DNA of 64,000 nucleotides. Source: Peribacillus asahii. GTDB lineage: Bacteria; Bacillota; Bacilli; Bacillales; DSM-1321. The stretch spans positions 54,129 to 118,128 of the forward strand of contig NZ_QWVS01000028.1 of assembly GCF_003570725.1 (NCBI RefSeq). The letters run 5' to 3'. The notes below the pieces were generated by a model. That model saw only the letters and a list, made by a program, of their open reading frames with translations, searched no databases and was not told the DNA's origin. A program made the translations under genes and the position numbers. Below, one piece after another: positions 1 to 8,962 of this stretch. Within the stretch, counting starts at the first letter, position 1; each line of letters begins with the position of its first letter.

Positions 1-598
1 ATTCTGCCCGTTGTTCATTATCCTTAATAGCTAGCAATATTCTTCCTAATGGAGACTGAATAAATCGTTTTAATCCGAAATAGACAATGACCATTAGCAC
101 AAGACAAACAAGATAAAAGTGAAGTCGATCATGGAAAAACTCAGGAACTTGAAACGTAAATCCATCATTTCCGTACGTAAGGGTCCGCCATTTTTCTGCA
201 GCGACAAGAAATAAACCAGCAAGAGCCAGCGTCAACATCGCATAATAATGACTTTTTAAACGAAGCGTCATCAACCCTACAACAAAACTGATAATTAGAG
301 AAAACAAAACACCCAAACTAATCGCTCCAGTAACAAGAAGCATCGTTGGTTCATGATGCTTTAACATTACACTGACACAGTAAGCTCCAATGCCAAAAAA
401 CATTGCATGCCCAAAAGAAACAATGCCGGTAAAACCAAGTAAAATATCATAACTCATCGCAAAAATCGCAAAGATAAAAATTTGTGTAAAAAGGATTAAC
501 ATGCTTCGATCTTCATAAATAAATGGAAATACGAACAAAGCGATACCTATAATCAAAAATAACAAAGACTCTTTATCAGTAAATCTGTTCCTTCTCAC
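1..598 (-). CDS. livM: Branched-chain amino acid type ABC permease LivM, cut by window edge
   Basis: Second membrane subunit of a Liv-type (HAAT family) importer. About 199 N-terminal residues are visible; the C-terminus lies beyond position 1. I read a GTG start at 598, four bases after the livH stop, with an upstream GATGAGG ribosome site inside the end of livH. The protein is almost wholly hydrophobic and shows FGHAMFFGIGAY and RLKSHYYAMLTLA, segments typical of LivM permeases. It is the last gene seen of the livK-livG-livF-livH-livM order and should pair with LivH in the membrane. The substrate cannot be told from the sequence: branched-chain amino acids, amides, urea or aromatic acids are all used by this family. 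Confidence 0.9.
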   Translation of the reverse strand, partial: MRRNRFTDKESLLFLIIGIALFVFPFIYEDRSMLILFTQIFIFAIFAMSYDILLGFTGIVSFGHAMFFGIGAYCVSVMLKHHEPTMLLVTGAISLGVLFSLIISFVVGLMTLRLKSHYYAMLTLALAGLFLVAAEKWRTLTYGNDGFTFQVPEFFHDRLHFYLVCLVLMVIVYFGLKRFIQSPLGRILLAIKDNEQRAE

Positions 599-602
599 CT
601 CA

Positions 603-1463
603 TCACCCCTTTAGCGCAAATAATCCTTGCGGCCTAAATAGTAAAACAACAGCCATAATCAGCATATTAACGGCTAGCGAAAGCTCAGGGACATAATAAG
701 CCATAAAGGAACCAATAATTCCAACAAGCGTAGCTGCTAAGATTGAACCCGTAATATTTCCCATCCCGCCAATGACAACAACGATAAAAGCGAGAATCGC
801 ATATTCCATCCCCATATTTCCATGAATCACTCCCGCATATGGAGCAATCAACATGCCACTTAATGCTGCCATAGCCGCTCCAGCCATAAACACATATAAA
901 AAAATCCGCTTAATATTAATACCTAATGACTGAACCATTTCTTTATTAATTACTCCTGCACGTACAATCAGCCCAATCTTCGTATGTTTTAACATATAAT
1001 AAATCAAGCCATACATAAGGAGGCCGACCACAATAATAAAGGCTCGATATTTAATAATTAAAATATTCCCGATTTCCCAGCTTCCTGTTAAATAAGCTGG
1101 AGGTGTAACGGCAATTTGATTAGGTCCCCAGATTACTTTCAACAATTCCGAGAGAACAATCATAAAACCGAGTGTAATCAATATTTGCTGAACATGATTT
1201 CCATACACAGGCTGAATAATCCACTTTTCCGTTATAAAACCGAGAAGGATACCTATGAAAATAGCTCCTATTATTCCTGCTATAAAACTATTTGTTAATA
1301 GATACAGCCAGACACCGGCATATGATCCCCAAGCAAAAAGGCCCCCATGAGCAAAATTCAAAACACTCATTAAACCGAAAATTAATGTTAAACCTGCAGC
1401 TAGAAGGAAAATTAACATTCCTGTTGCAAGACCATTAATCGTTAAATTAATGAATAGCTCCAT
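603..1463 (-). CDS. livH: Branched-chain amino acid type ABC permease LivH
   Basis: Membrane permease of 286 residues, the usual length for LivH. It has about eight hydrophobic segments and the family signature NFAHGGLFAWGSY near residue 36, plus the conserved GGMGNITGSILAA near the C-terminus. A good ribosome site (AGGGGG) lies upstream of the ATG at 1463. It follows livF by 10 bases and precedes livM by 4, so the three are surely co-transcribed. It forms the heteromeric pore with LivM and is powered by LivG and LivF. Confidence 0.93.
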   Translation of the reverse strand: MELFINLTINGLATGMLIFLLAAGLTLIFGLMSVLNFAHGGLFAWGSYAGVWLYLLTNSFIAGIIGAIFIGILLGFITEKWIIQPVYGNHVQQILITLGFMIVLSELLKVIWGPNQIAVTPPAYLTGSWEIGNILIIKYRAFIIVVGLLMYGLIYYMLKHTKIGLIVRAGVINKEMVQSLGINIKRIFLYVFMAGAAMAALSGMLIAPYAGVIHGNMGMEYAILAFIVVVIGGMGNITGSILAATLVGIIGSFMAYYVPELSLAVNMLIMAVVLLFRPQGLFALKG

Positions 1464-1473
1464 ATTATGCCCC

Positions 1474-2181
1474 CTAAGCGATTCCTAAATATTTCCGACG
1501 AAGACTTTCATCTTCACGAAGAAGCTGCATCCGTCCATTAAATACCGTTCTGCCGTCGTCAATAATATAAAAATAGTCTCCTATTTGACTGGCCATCAAA
1601 AAGTTTTGTTCAACTAGAATAATCGTTGTTTTTTGCTTCATTTCTTGAATAGAATGCATAACTTTCTCCACAACAATGGGCGCTAATCCTTTACTTGGTT
1701 CGTCAATCAGTAACAATTCGGTTTCATTGACATAAGCTCTGGCAATAGAAAGCATTTGCTTTTGCCCGCCGCTTAATAGTCCGCCTGGCTTTTTCCAAAA
1801 TGTTTTTAAGTCTGGAAAAAGATTGAGAATCCATTCCATTCTCTCCATCACATCATCGCTTTCTTTTTTCATCGCTACTTTCATATTTTCTTCAACTGTT
1901 AACGCTCCAAAGATTCCTTGGTCTTCTGGCACATACCCAATCCCTCTGTTGGCAATGTCATGCGGAGGCAAACCGTTCATGATTGCTCCTTTAAAGGCTA
2001 CCTCTCCCTTTTTCGGAGGATTTAAGCCCATAATCGTTCGTAAAGTTGTCGTCTTCCCCGCTCCATTTCTACCTAATAGCACCGTTACTTCTCCAGCTGG
2101 TACTTCAAATGAAACATCTTGAAGAATATGATATTGGTCAATATACGTTTCAACATTTTTAAGACTGAGAAGTGAATTCAT
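1474..2181 (-). CDS. livF: Liv-type ABC transporter ATPase LivF
   Basis: Cytoplasmic ATPase of 235 residues, the expected size. Walker A is GRNGAGKTT (about residues 37-45), the ABC signature is LLSGGQKQML and Walker B is LLLIDEPSKGL. The LSGG form of the signature and the short length separate LivF from LivG. Its start overlaps the end of livG by 23 bases, which suggests translational coupling. It should form a heterodimer with LivG and drive LivH/LivM. Confidence 0.93.
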   Translation of the reverse strand: MNSLLSLKNVETYIDQYHILQDVSFEVPAGEVTVLLGRNGAGKTTTLRTIMGLNPPKKGEVAFKGAIMNGLPPHDIANRGIGYVPEDQGIFGALTVEENMKVAMKKESDDVMERMEWILNLFPDLKTFWKKPGGLLSGGQKQMLSIARAYVNETELLLIDEPSKGLAPIVVEKVMHSIQEMKQKTTIILVEQNFLMASQIGDYFYIIDDGRTVFNGRMQLLREDESLRRKYLGIA

Positions 2182-2932
2182 CGTACAAACCTCCTAAATA
2201 AGCGGACTGCACCAGTTCATTGTCCATGATTTCCCTCGGTGTTCCTTCCGCCAGAAGTTTCCCATTAAATAACACCATAATTCGATCGGACAAGTCCATA
2301 ATCATATCCATTTTGTGTTCAATCAATAAAATCGTTTTATCTCCTTCTTCTTTAATTTTTTTAATCACTTGCAGAATAGCCGGTACATCCTCCAATGACA
2401 TTCCTGCTGTCGGTTCATCTAATAAAAGTAACTCTGGTTCAAGTGCAAGCAACATGGCCATTTCTAGCTTTCGTTTCTCTCCATGAGCAAGATTAATGGC
2501 TAATGTGTTTTCTTTATGATCTAGTAAAGCTACATGCAGCCAATGCAATGCTTTTTCTTCAAACTTTTGATAGCTGCGATAATGCGTAAAAGCTTGATAG
2601 CGCAATTTAGCTTGTGACTGGACAGCCAATCTTACATTTTCTAATACAGTTAAATTAGGGAAAACATTTGTAATCTGAAAAGAACGTCCTATTCCTAATC
2701 GTGTTCGTTCAACGACAGAGCTCCCCGTTATTTGTTGACCCTTCAGATATATTTCTCCTTTTGTTGGCTTCAATTGTCCACTTAAGAGATTGAACAAAGT
2801 CGTTTTCCCCGCTCCATTTGGACCGATAATCGATTTAAATTCATTTTTCTCAACCGAAAAACTAACATCCTGTACAGCTTGGTGTGTTCCAAATGTAATG
2901 CCAAGATTTTTTGTTTCAAGAATCGCCACCAC
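2159..2932 (-). CDS. livG: Liv-type ABC transporter ATPase LivG
   Basis: ATPase of 257 residues. Walker A is GPNGAGKTT; the signature is the LivG variant LAHGEKRKLEMAM; Walker B is LLLLDEPTAGM. The start is GTG (two GTG codons in tandem) behind an AAGGATGGTGAG ribosome site. It is separated from the binding-protein gene livK by a 91-base gap that contains a hairpin with a T run. With LivF it forms the nucleotide-binding pair of the importer. Confidence 0.92.
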   Translation of the reverse strand: MVAILETKNLGITFGTHQAVQDVSFSVEKNEFKSIIGPNGAGKTTLFNLLSGQLKPTKGEIYLKGQQITGSSVVERTRLGIGRSFQITNVFPNLTVLENVRLAVQSQAKLRYQAFTHYRSYQKFEEKALHWLHVALLDHKENTLAINLAHGEKRKLEMAMLLALEPELLLLDEPTAGMSLEDVPAILQVIKKIKEEGDKTILLIEHKMDMIMDLSDRIMVLFNGKLLAEGTPREIMDNELVQSAYLGGLYDEFTSQS

Positions 2933-2965
2933 CCACTCACCATCCTTTTAAAAATGTTTTATTAA

Positions 2966-3013
2966 AAAACTCCCCTACACCTTCACATTCTGGTCCAAAG
3001 GCGTAAGGGGAGT
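2966..3013 (-). terminator. Hairpin with T run between livK and livG
   Basis: Arms ACTCCCCTAC (from 2969) and GTAAGGGGAGT (to 3013) pair, and on the minus strand the stem is followed by TTTTTTAATAAAA. It lies between the binding-protein gene and the ATPase/permease genes. It looks like a leaky internal terminator or 3'-end protector that would leave more livK message than livGFHM message, as is common for ABC operons. Confidence 0.65.
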
Positions 3014-3023
3014 ACAACTACAT

Positions 3024-4232
3024 TTACTTATTCCGGATTGGCGGCGCTGTTTCTTTAGGACTTAATTCTCTAATTAAAACAGGCACTGGATAATCCACGC
3101 CCTTCTTATTCTCTAATTTAATAGAATAAAGAGTTTGAAGGGCTTGATGATCTTCTTTACGGAAAGTCATCATTCCTTTCGGTGTTTCAAAACTCATTCC
3201 TTCCATCGCCTCAATCAGCTTATCAGAATCCGTACTATTCTCTGTTTTCTTCAAAGCTTCGACAATCGAAATAGCCGCACTCATCCCGCCTGGTGTAAAC
3301 AAATCAGGAAGCTCACCATTAAAACGATCTTTATGCTCTTTTACTAACCAATCATTGACTTCATTGTTGGGCAGATCGTGATAGTATACGCTAAATCCTT
3401 CCATTCCTACTAATGGCTTCATTGTTTTTAACGCAGCAATATCTGGAGCACCAGTCGAAATAGTAATTCCTTTGTCTTGTACTTTCATATCAGAGATTTG
3501 ATTCCAAGGAGAATTAGCACCCGCCCACACAACAAATAAATAGTCTGGTTTAGCATTAATAATTTTTTGGATATTGGAAGTAAAATCTGTTCCAGCCGGA
3601 TCAGCAAATTCTTCATGAGTGATGGTTGCTCCCAACTTTTCTGCTGCTTCCTTAAATGCAGTTATTCCATCATGCCCGAAGCTGTTATCTGGGGCAAACG
3701 TAGCGATTTTCACTCCTTTTTTAGCAATCGCTGCTGCTCCTGCTACAGCATCTTGTGAAGAGTTTCGCGCTGTTCTAAACACGTATTTATTGAATTCTGA
3801 ACCAGTAATGCTATCTGCAACAGCTGGTTCTACAACAAAGATTTTTTTATATTCTTCTGCAAGCGGTACAACAGCTAGCGTATCAACAGAACTAGATGAG
3901 CCCACTAGAAAATCTACTTGATCCTGTTCAAGTAGTTTCGTTGCTTTTTGTACAGCTACTTCTGCTTTCGTTTCTGTATCTTCTATAATGAATTCAATTT
4001 TTCGCCCATCGATTTCTCGCGTTCCATCCGTTGCATAATCAAGCCCTAGCTCAAACCCTCTCGTTGTTTGCTTACCATATGATTCAAGTGCCCCTGTCAT
4101 CGAAGCCAGCACACCAATTTTGATTGTTCCTTCTTCCGATGATTGCTCAGAGGATGAAGAACCAGAGCTACAAGCTGATGTAAAGACCATCATAAGTAAA
4201 ACTACAAACAAAGCACCTTTCATTTTCCTCAT
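3024..4232 (-). CDS. livK: Liv-type ABC substrate-binding lipoprotein
   Basis: Extracytoplasmic solute receptor of 402 residues, periplasmic-binding-protein-like I fold. I start it at the ATG at 4232 because AGGAGGAAAACGA precedes it; the longer frame from 4265 has no ribosome site. The N-terminus is a lipoprotein signal (MRKMKGALFVVLLMM...FTSAC) with Cys as the lipidation site, followed by a Ser/Glu-rich linker. The mature part opens with IKIGVLASMTGALESYGKQT, typical of LivJ/LivK receptors. It is the first gene of the importer operon. The bound ligand is not predictable from sequence alone. Confidence 0.9.
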   Translation of the reverse strand: MRKMKGALFVVLLMMVFTSACSSGSSSSEQSSEEGTIKIGVLASMTGALESYGKQTTRGFELGLDYATDGTREIDGRKIEFIIEDTETKAEVAVQKATKLLEQDQVDFLVGSSSSVDTLAVVPLAEEYKKIFVVEPAVADSITGSEFNKYVFRTARNSSQDAVAGAAAIAKKGVKIATFAPDNSFGHDGITAFKEAAEKLGATITHEEFADPAGTDFTSNIQKIINAKPDYLFVVWAGANSPWNQISDMKVQDKGITISTGAPDIAALKTMKPLVGMEGFSVYYHDLPNNEVNDWLVKEHKDRFNGELPDLFTPGGMSAAISIVEALKKTENSTDSDKLIEAMEGMSFETPKGMMTFRKEDHQALQTLYSIKLENKKGVDYPVPVLIRELSPKETAPPIRNK

Positions 4233-4321
4233 TCGTTTTCCTCCTATTTTTAAAATGAAATCCATTACCGCTTAATATCATCTTAAAAAAAGGGAGTTAC
4301 AAAGGAGTTACAAAATCGGGA

Positions 4322-4361
4322 GCAAATAAAAAGCTGAATAGAGGCTTCCCTCATTCAGCTT
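4322..4361 (-). terminator. Terminator of the BTAD regulator gene
   Basis: Arms AAGCTGAAT (4331-4339) and ATTCAGCTT (4353-4361), with an inner GAGG/CCTC pair and one bulged A. On the minus strand TTTTTATTTG follows. The stop codon of the regulator lies in the stem. It separates the regulator transcript from livK. Confidence 0.8.
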
Positions 4362-7300
4362 AGATTGAGTCCGTTTCGGATAGGATGATATCTGTTGCTT
4401 CCATAATCATCTTATACATTTCTTTTGTAGCAGCAAGCGGTTCGACACCGATTTCTTCCTGAAGCATATCACAGCACTTTTTGTACCATTTTAAACTTTG
4501 CGGACGATTGTTATGCATATAATAACAATACATTAAGAGACGATACGCTTCTTCCCAAGTGCGATCTTTTTCTAGAATTTTTTCACACCAGTAAATGGCC
4601 TCATGGTACGCTTCTGTGACAATACTTAATTGGGCATACCTCTCCGCTCCTCTCAGAAAAAGAACCAATAATCGTTCTCGTTCATTTAAACACCAATCAT
4701 GAAATTTGCGCTCAGGTAAATAATCTCCTTTATAAAGTGTTAATCCTCTTTTTAAATATTCTTTCGCTTGCTTCTGATTACGTTCTTCTAACCCGCTTAG
4801 CATCCACTGTTCAAACATCGTAGTATCCAGCATATAAGCTGACTGATCATTTATTCCGTAACTACTGCCCACTCTTTTAATAAAAAAAGATTGTGACCTT
4901 GCTTTCCGTTCCGGCTCTAGTACACTATTAAGAGCATTTAAAGCTACTTTAAAATCTCGGTCTGCTGTTTTCTCATCTTGTTCAGGCCATAGTATCTCTA
5001 TAATTTCTCGCTTTTGCAGCAGTTTATTTCTCTTTGTAAGAAATAGTTGAAACAATTCTTTTGCCTTGCCTCTTTGCCAGCCCTTATCCTTTACTTCTTG
5101 ATTGCCCAACAAGACTTTGAATTGTCCAAGTGTTGAAATCTTTAGTGTATAGCCAGGGTGTGTCAAAAGATCATGATACCCTAGTTCCTTTAACGTTTTA
5201 GAAACAAACGGTTGCCCAATATTCCGTTTTTGAGCTTCCAGAAGAATGGGGACGAACTGCTGGACATCCACCGGACCATACAGTGTTCGTTTTAAAAGCA
5301 AATACTCATACTGTCCAAGTTGAATTTTTTGAAATAATTTTATACATTCCTGCTCAAATACATGCCAGGAACTTACGGAATAAGCAAGCTGAACTTTCCA
5401 CAGCGTAACAAGAGTAAGCCCATAAGCATCGCCGCATTGCCAAAACAGCTGCTCCGCTTCGTCCAATTCTTGCTCAGCCATCGTCCAACTTTCCGTATAA
5501 ACATAAGCAATAGCGATACTTAGACGAATATAAGCTGTCAGCCATTGGTCATGTACCTGTTCTGTTTCCTCCAGAGCCAATCGTCCGTATTCAACCGCTT
5601 GTTTATCATCTTTTCTTCCTGCATAGTACAAACATAAGCCTAAATACGGTTCTGCTTTTCCTCTTGAATTTTTTATATCTCCCATAATCGTTAATGCCGT
5701 TTCATAACACTGTATCGATAAAGCCGGATCATAGACTGAAAGCAATTGAATAGCATGCCCCATTCTAATCCAGCCACAGGCTTCTATATAAGATGATTTT
5801 AGTTGAATTCCATGTCCAATCGCGGCTTGAGCTAAACGTTTGCTTTCTTCAGCATTACCGATATAGGTCTCTACTAATGATAAAATAAGTTCCGTTTCTC
5901 GATGGAATTGAGGAATATGCGTTTCTTGATTAAAAGAGTACTCCTTTTGTCTTTCTTGTAAAATTTCTTTTGCCATCATTAATCTTCCTGTTCGCAAATA
6001 TAAACGAGCTAGCAAATTTCCATTTTTACTTGTGTTGATTTTTTTAATACGTGTTAACCATTGTTCTGCTTGATTCGTTTTTCCAGAATTAATTAAGTTT
6101 TCAACTAACAATTGATGCAGCTCTGCGATTTCCTCTTCATCCACATCATAGCTATTCTCCCTTAATTGAATGGCTGCTTGTAAATGCCGTTCAGCTTTAC
6201 CAGGCTGGAGCGTGTCTAAATATATCCTCGCTTTCCCCTCATGGGCACGACTTATTATTTGTTTATCATCATATTGCCTGCTAAAAAAAATCAATCGATT
6301 ATAACAAAATTCCGCTCTTTCATATTGAGAACAAAGCCGCATCACTTCCGCTTCAATCAACCATAGCAAATAATGTTCATCTTTTTCTATTTCAGGAAGA
6401 GCGGTTACTTTCTCCAATAAATAATGAATCTTTCCTTTTTTCAACATACTCATCCCGTGCATATGCAAAATTCTAGCCATCCCACCAAAATCAACAAGTT
6501 TCTCCAAATGATAAAGACTTCTTTCAAACAAACCCCTATTTTCATAATAGCGGGCGGCTCTCTTATTTAATTGGAAAAAACGGTCTGATTGCATGTCTTT
6601 ACATCGGTTCTCCAATAGCTCTTGGAATAAGGGATGATAACGGTATTGTTGATGACTAGTTGATACAATAAACAAGTTTTGAAGATTCAAATATTGCAGC
6701 ATTTCCTGAGCATTCTCGATATTCAAAATATAATTACATGCTTCAGGAGACAATTCTTCTAATATACTTGTTTGTTCCAAAAAAGATTGAACTGTTGAAG
6801 AGTGATTACCTAATACTTCTAACGTGATATATTGAAAAAAATCATCTAAATAAGAAGAACAATTGGTGATGATTTCATGAAGATGTGTTCCCTCCATCAA
6901 TTGTTGAGCAACAACTTCCAGAGCAATAGCCCAGCCTTCCGTTAACTGAAAAATACGTGTTAACTCTTCATCACATAACGTCAGATGGTAAAAGTCGATA
7001 AAAAGAAGCTCAGCCTCTTCCTTTGTTAGCGCTAAATAATCTTGATTGATTTCAAGCATATGGCCATTCATCTTTAAACGAGGAATCCAGTTCCACTGCG
7101 GTTTATTTCGGCTAGATAGAACAAGGTGAAGGTTCGAAGGATAATAGTTGATAAGATATTCCATAAACAATTGAATAGACATAGATTTTTCTACATGATG
7201 AAAATTGTCGATAATCACAATCACTTCTTCAGATAAGGCAGCCAGTTCATTAATAAATAAAGCACTCCATTCTACCAGCTCATCTGTTTTAGAAAACGGA

Positions 7301-7617
7301 ATGCTTGCGTAAGCCCTTTCTAGTAAAACTTGTCCGAAAGAAGGATAGAGTTGTTGAATACTATGAATCATATACTGATAAAATTGAAAAAAATCATCAT
7401 CTTGCGAAGAAACATCGTACCAACATACTTTTTCTTTCACATCTTGGACAAAAAGGGCTAAAGCTGTACTTTTTCCATAGCCAGCACCGGCATGGATGAT
7501 TGTCAAAGGATACTGATTAATCTGTTTCAATTTTCGATATAACCCAGCACGCCTAATCTTCGGTTCGCGAATCATTGGAGGCTTTAGCTTAGTACTAATC
7601 ACAGCAAGTGGTTTCAT
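4360..7617 (-). CDS. Large ATP-dependent transcriptional activator with SARP-type winged helix and BTAD
   Basis: Putative signal-integrating activator of 1085 residues. The N-terminus has a STAND/MalT-like ATPase with Walker A GAGYGKST (about residues 44-51) and an IVIIDNFHH Walker B. A long helical, TPR-like middle follows. From about residue 830 there is an OmpR/SARP winged helix (GWQRGKAKELFQLFL, IIEILWPEQD) and then a bacterial transcriptional activator domain to the end. This is a MalT-like layout with a SARP output in place of a LuxR helix-turn-helix. I prefer the ATG at 7617, which has AAAAGGGTGAAGCTT before it, over the frame start at 7653. It lies just upstream of the Liv importer on the same strand and is the obvious candidate to control it; that is inference. 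Confidence 0.85.
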   Translation of the reverse strand: MKPLAVISTKLKPPMIREPKIRRAGLYRKLKQINQYPLTIIHAGAGYGKSTALALFVQDVKEKVCWYDVSSQDDDFFQFYQYMIHSIQQLYPSFGQVLLERAYASIPFSKTDELVEWSALFINELAALSEEVIVIIDNFHHVEKSMSIQLFMEYLINYYPSNLHLVLSSRNKPQWNWIPRLKMNGHMLEINQDYLALTKEEAELLFIDFYHLTLCDEELTRIFQLTEGWAIALEVVAQQLMEGTHLHEIITNCSSYLDDFFQYITLEVLGNHSSTVQSFLEQTSILEELSPEACNYILNIENAQEMLQYLNLQNLFIVSTSHQQYRYHPLFQELLENRCKDMQSDRFFQLNKRAARYYENRGLFERSLYHLEKLVDFGGMARILHMHGMSMLKKGKIHYLLEKVTALPEIEKDEHYLLWLIEAEVMRLCSQYERAEFCYNRLIFFSRQYDDKQIISRAHEGKARIYLDTLQPGKAERHLQAAIQLRENSYDVDEEEIAELHQLLVENLINSGKTNQAEQWLTRIKKINTSKNGNLLARLYLRTGRLMMAKEILQERQKEYSFNQETHIPQFHRETELILSLVETYIGNAEESKRLAQAAIGHGIQLKSSYIEACGWIRMGHAIQLLSVYDPALSIQCYETALTIMGDIKNSRGKAEPYLGLCLYYAGRKDDKQAVEYGRLALEETEQVHDQWLTAYIRLSIAIAYVYTESWTMAEQELDEAEQLFWQCGDAYGLTLVTLWKVQLAYSVSSWHVFEQECIKLFQKIQLGQYEYLLLKRTLYGPVDVQQFVPILLEAQKRNIGQPFVSKTLKELGYHDLLTHPGYTLKISTLGQFKVLLGNQEVKDKGWQRGKAKELFQLFLTKRNKLLQKREIIEILWPEQDEKTADRDFKVALNALNSVLEPERKARSQSFFIKRVGSSYGINDQSAYMLDTTMFEQWMLSGLEERNQKQAKEYLKRGLTLYKGDYLPERKFHDWCLNERERLLVLFLRGAERYAQLSIVTEAYHEAIYWCEKILEKDRTWEEAYRLLMYCYYMHNNRPQSLKWYKKCCDMLQEEIGVEPLAATKEMYKMIMEATDIILSETDSI

Positions 7618-7654
7618 AAGCTTCACCCTTTTTTCATAATTATCCAGATTCACT

Positions 7655-7660
7655 ATTATA
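7655..7660 (-). promoter_or_regulatory. -10 TATAAT of the regulator gene
   Basis: TATAAT on the minus strand, 38 bases before the chosen ATG at 7617. The -35 region is weak (TAATAT at 17 bases), consistent with a promoter that needs or is limited by a regulator. Confidence 0.5.
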
Positions 7661-7672
7661 TAAGCGCTTTCA
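7659..7672 (-). promoter_or_regulatory. cre-like CcpA operator
   Basis: The minus strand reads TGAAAGCGCTTATA, which matches the catabolite-responsive element pattern TGWAANCGNTNWCA with one mismatch (TA for the final CA). Its palindromic core is AAGCGCTT. It sits directly on the upstream edge of the -10 box, a position where bound CcpA would block the promoter. This predicts repression of the importer regulator when preferred sugars are present. Confidence 0.5.
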
Positions 7673-7687
7673 TTCTGATATTACACG

Positions 7688-7729
7688 ATAAAAACAAAAA
7701 GGGAAAGTTATCCAAAAACATAACTCCCT
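7688..7729 (-). terminator. Terminator of the patatin gene
   Basis: Stem GGGAGTTA/TAACTTTCCC with a small bulge around 7701-7729, followed on the minus strand by TTTTTGTTTTTA. It sits 45 bases after the patatin stop codon. Confidence 0.65.
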
Positions 7730-7774
7730 AAATCAGCATCTTTCATCTGCTTACTACAATAAACCCTATTCCTT

Positions 7775-8650
7775 CTATTTAGAATAACTAGACGCTGTCC
7801 CATGTACCATTTCGACAATCAAATTCATTGTTGCTTGTGCGTCCTGTATTCCTAGCTGATAAAGCTTCTTAAGCTTTTCCTTATTTTTTTCAAAACGACT
7901 AATCGTAATCGGAGAACTTGGCGCAATAACAAGTGCTCTTCCCTCACGTTCAAGCTTCGTCACATAATGAAGAGTTTCATTATAGATTTCATGACGTTCA
8001 TCTAGCAGACGAATCATTTCCGGATATTTCTTAAATAGACGTTTATAGATGATTCGGAATTTCTCAGGTGTTTTCACATAATTTCGATCACGCGTTAAAA
8101 CGACAATTACTTTGTCACATCCATCCGCAATCGCTTTCCGTACAGGAATTGGATCAGATGTTCCACCATCTAAATATTTTCCACCTTTATAGTCAACTAT
8201 AGGAGAAAATACCGGAATCGATGAAGAAGCACGAAGAACAGTCGAATCATAATTCAGATGTCCTTTTCCAAAATAAACAGGCTTTCCTGTTATCACATCC
8301 GTTACACCTGTTACAAACTCACAGGAAGAGGCTAGAAAAGCATCATAATCAAAAATTTCTAATTGATGCGGGATTTCATCAAAAAGAAAATCCATTCCAA
8401 ATAACGATTTTGTTTTCACAAAATTTGACAAACTTACATATCTTTTATCCTCGATATAGTTTGTGTTCACGCGATAATTTCGACCATGTTGTTGAGAAAC
8501 ATAAGATACACCATTACAAGCTCCTGCCGATACACCAATTACATAATCTGTCATAATTTGTTGGTCAATAAACGAGTCAAGAACGCCAATCGTATACAAT
8601 CCGCGCATGCCCCCACCTTCTAAAACTAGTCCAATTTTTTCTTTCTTCAT
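7775..8650 (-). CDS. Patatin-like phospholipase
   Basis: Predicted lipid acyl hydrolase of 291 residues with a Ser-Asp dyad. The glycine-rich oxyanion loop is EGGGMRG (residues 11-17), the nucleophile elbow is GVSAG with Ser41, and the catalytic Asp161 lies in LDGGTSDPIP. All required residues are present. The start at 8650 is chosen for its GGGAGGATTTTA ribosome site. The C-terminal half matches bacterial YjjU-type patatins in general form. No signal peptide is seen, so it should act in the cytoplasm or at the inner membrane face. It appears to be transcribed alone. Confidence 0.88.
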   Translation of the reverse strand: MKKEKIGLVLEGGGMRGLYTIGVLDSFIDQQIMTDYVIGVSAGACNGVSYVSQQHGRNYRVNTNYIEDKRYVSLSNFVKTKSLFGMDFLFDEIPHQLEIFDYDAFLASSCEFVTGVTDVITGKPVYFGKGHLNYDSTVLRASSSIPVFSPIVDYKGGKYLDGGTSDPIPVRKAIADGCDKVIVVLTRDRNYVKTPEKFRIIYKRLFKKYPEMIRLLDERHEIYNETLHYVTKLEREGRALVIAPSSPITISRFEKNKEKLKKLYQLGIQDAQATMNLIVEMVHGTASSYSK

Positions 8651-8921
8651 TAAAATCCTCCCAACTGACATAAAACAAAATAAGTTCGTGTACGTGTACT
8701 ATTCATAATCATTAACAAGTATATTAATCTAGCATACACTTTTTCAAAGTAATATTTTCTCCATTTTAAGGATATCATTCATTCAACATATGTAACAGTA
8801 ATTAGCATTATGACCCTTAATATAGAAGCAACCGAATCGTTTAGCACCATTTTATTAGTTATATCGAAATAAAGTAAAACTTCCAACAACCCAATGTGGA
8901 GTACTGACTCTTCATCCGTAC

Positions 8922-8961
8922 ACAAAAAATCCTTTGCCTATTTCAGCAAAGGATTTTTTGT
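8922..8961 (-). terminator. Strong, possibly bidirectional terminator after lrgB-like gene
   Basis: Perfect 16-bp arms (8922-8937 and 8946-8961) with core AATCCTTTGC, an 8-base loop, and A/T runs forming the outer part of the stem on both sides. It begins directly after the stop codon of the LrgB-like gene. The 8651-8921 space upstream holds nothing else I can support. Confidence 0.8.
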
Positions 8962-8962
8962 G

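Noticed and set aside
1823..2122. Open frame of 99 codons antisense to livF
   Set aside because: Shadow of the ATPase gene; no ribosome site and no protein-like features.
7775..7810. Possible frameshift near the end of the patatin gene
   Set aside because: The end of the frame (VEMVHGTASSYSK) is a plausible tail and the catalytic core is complete.
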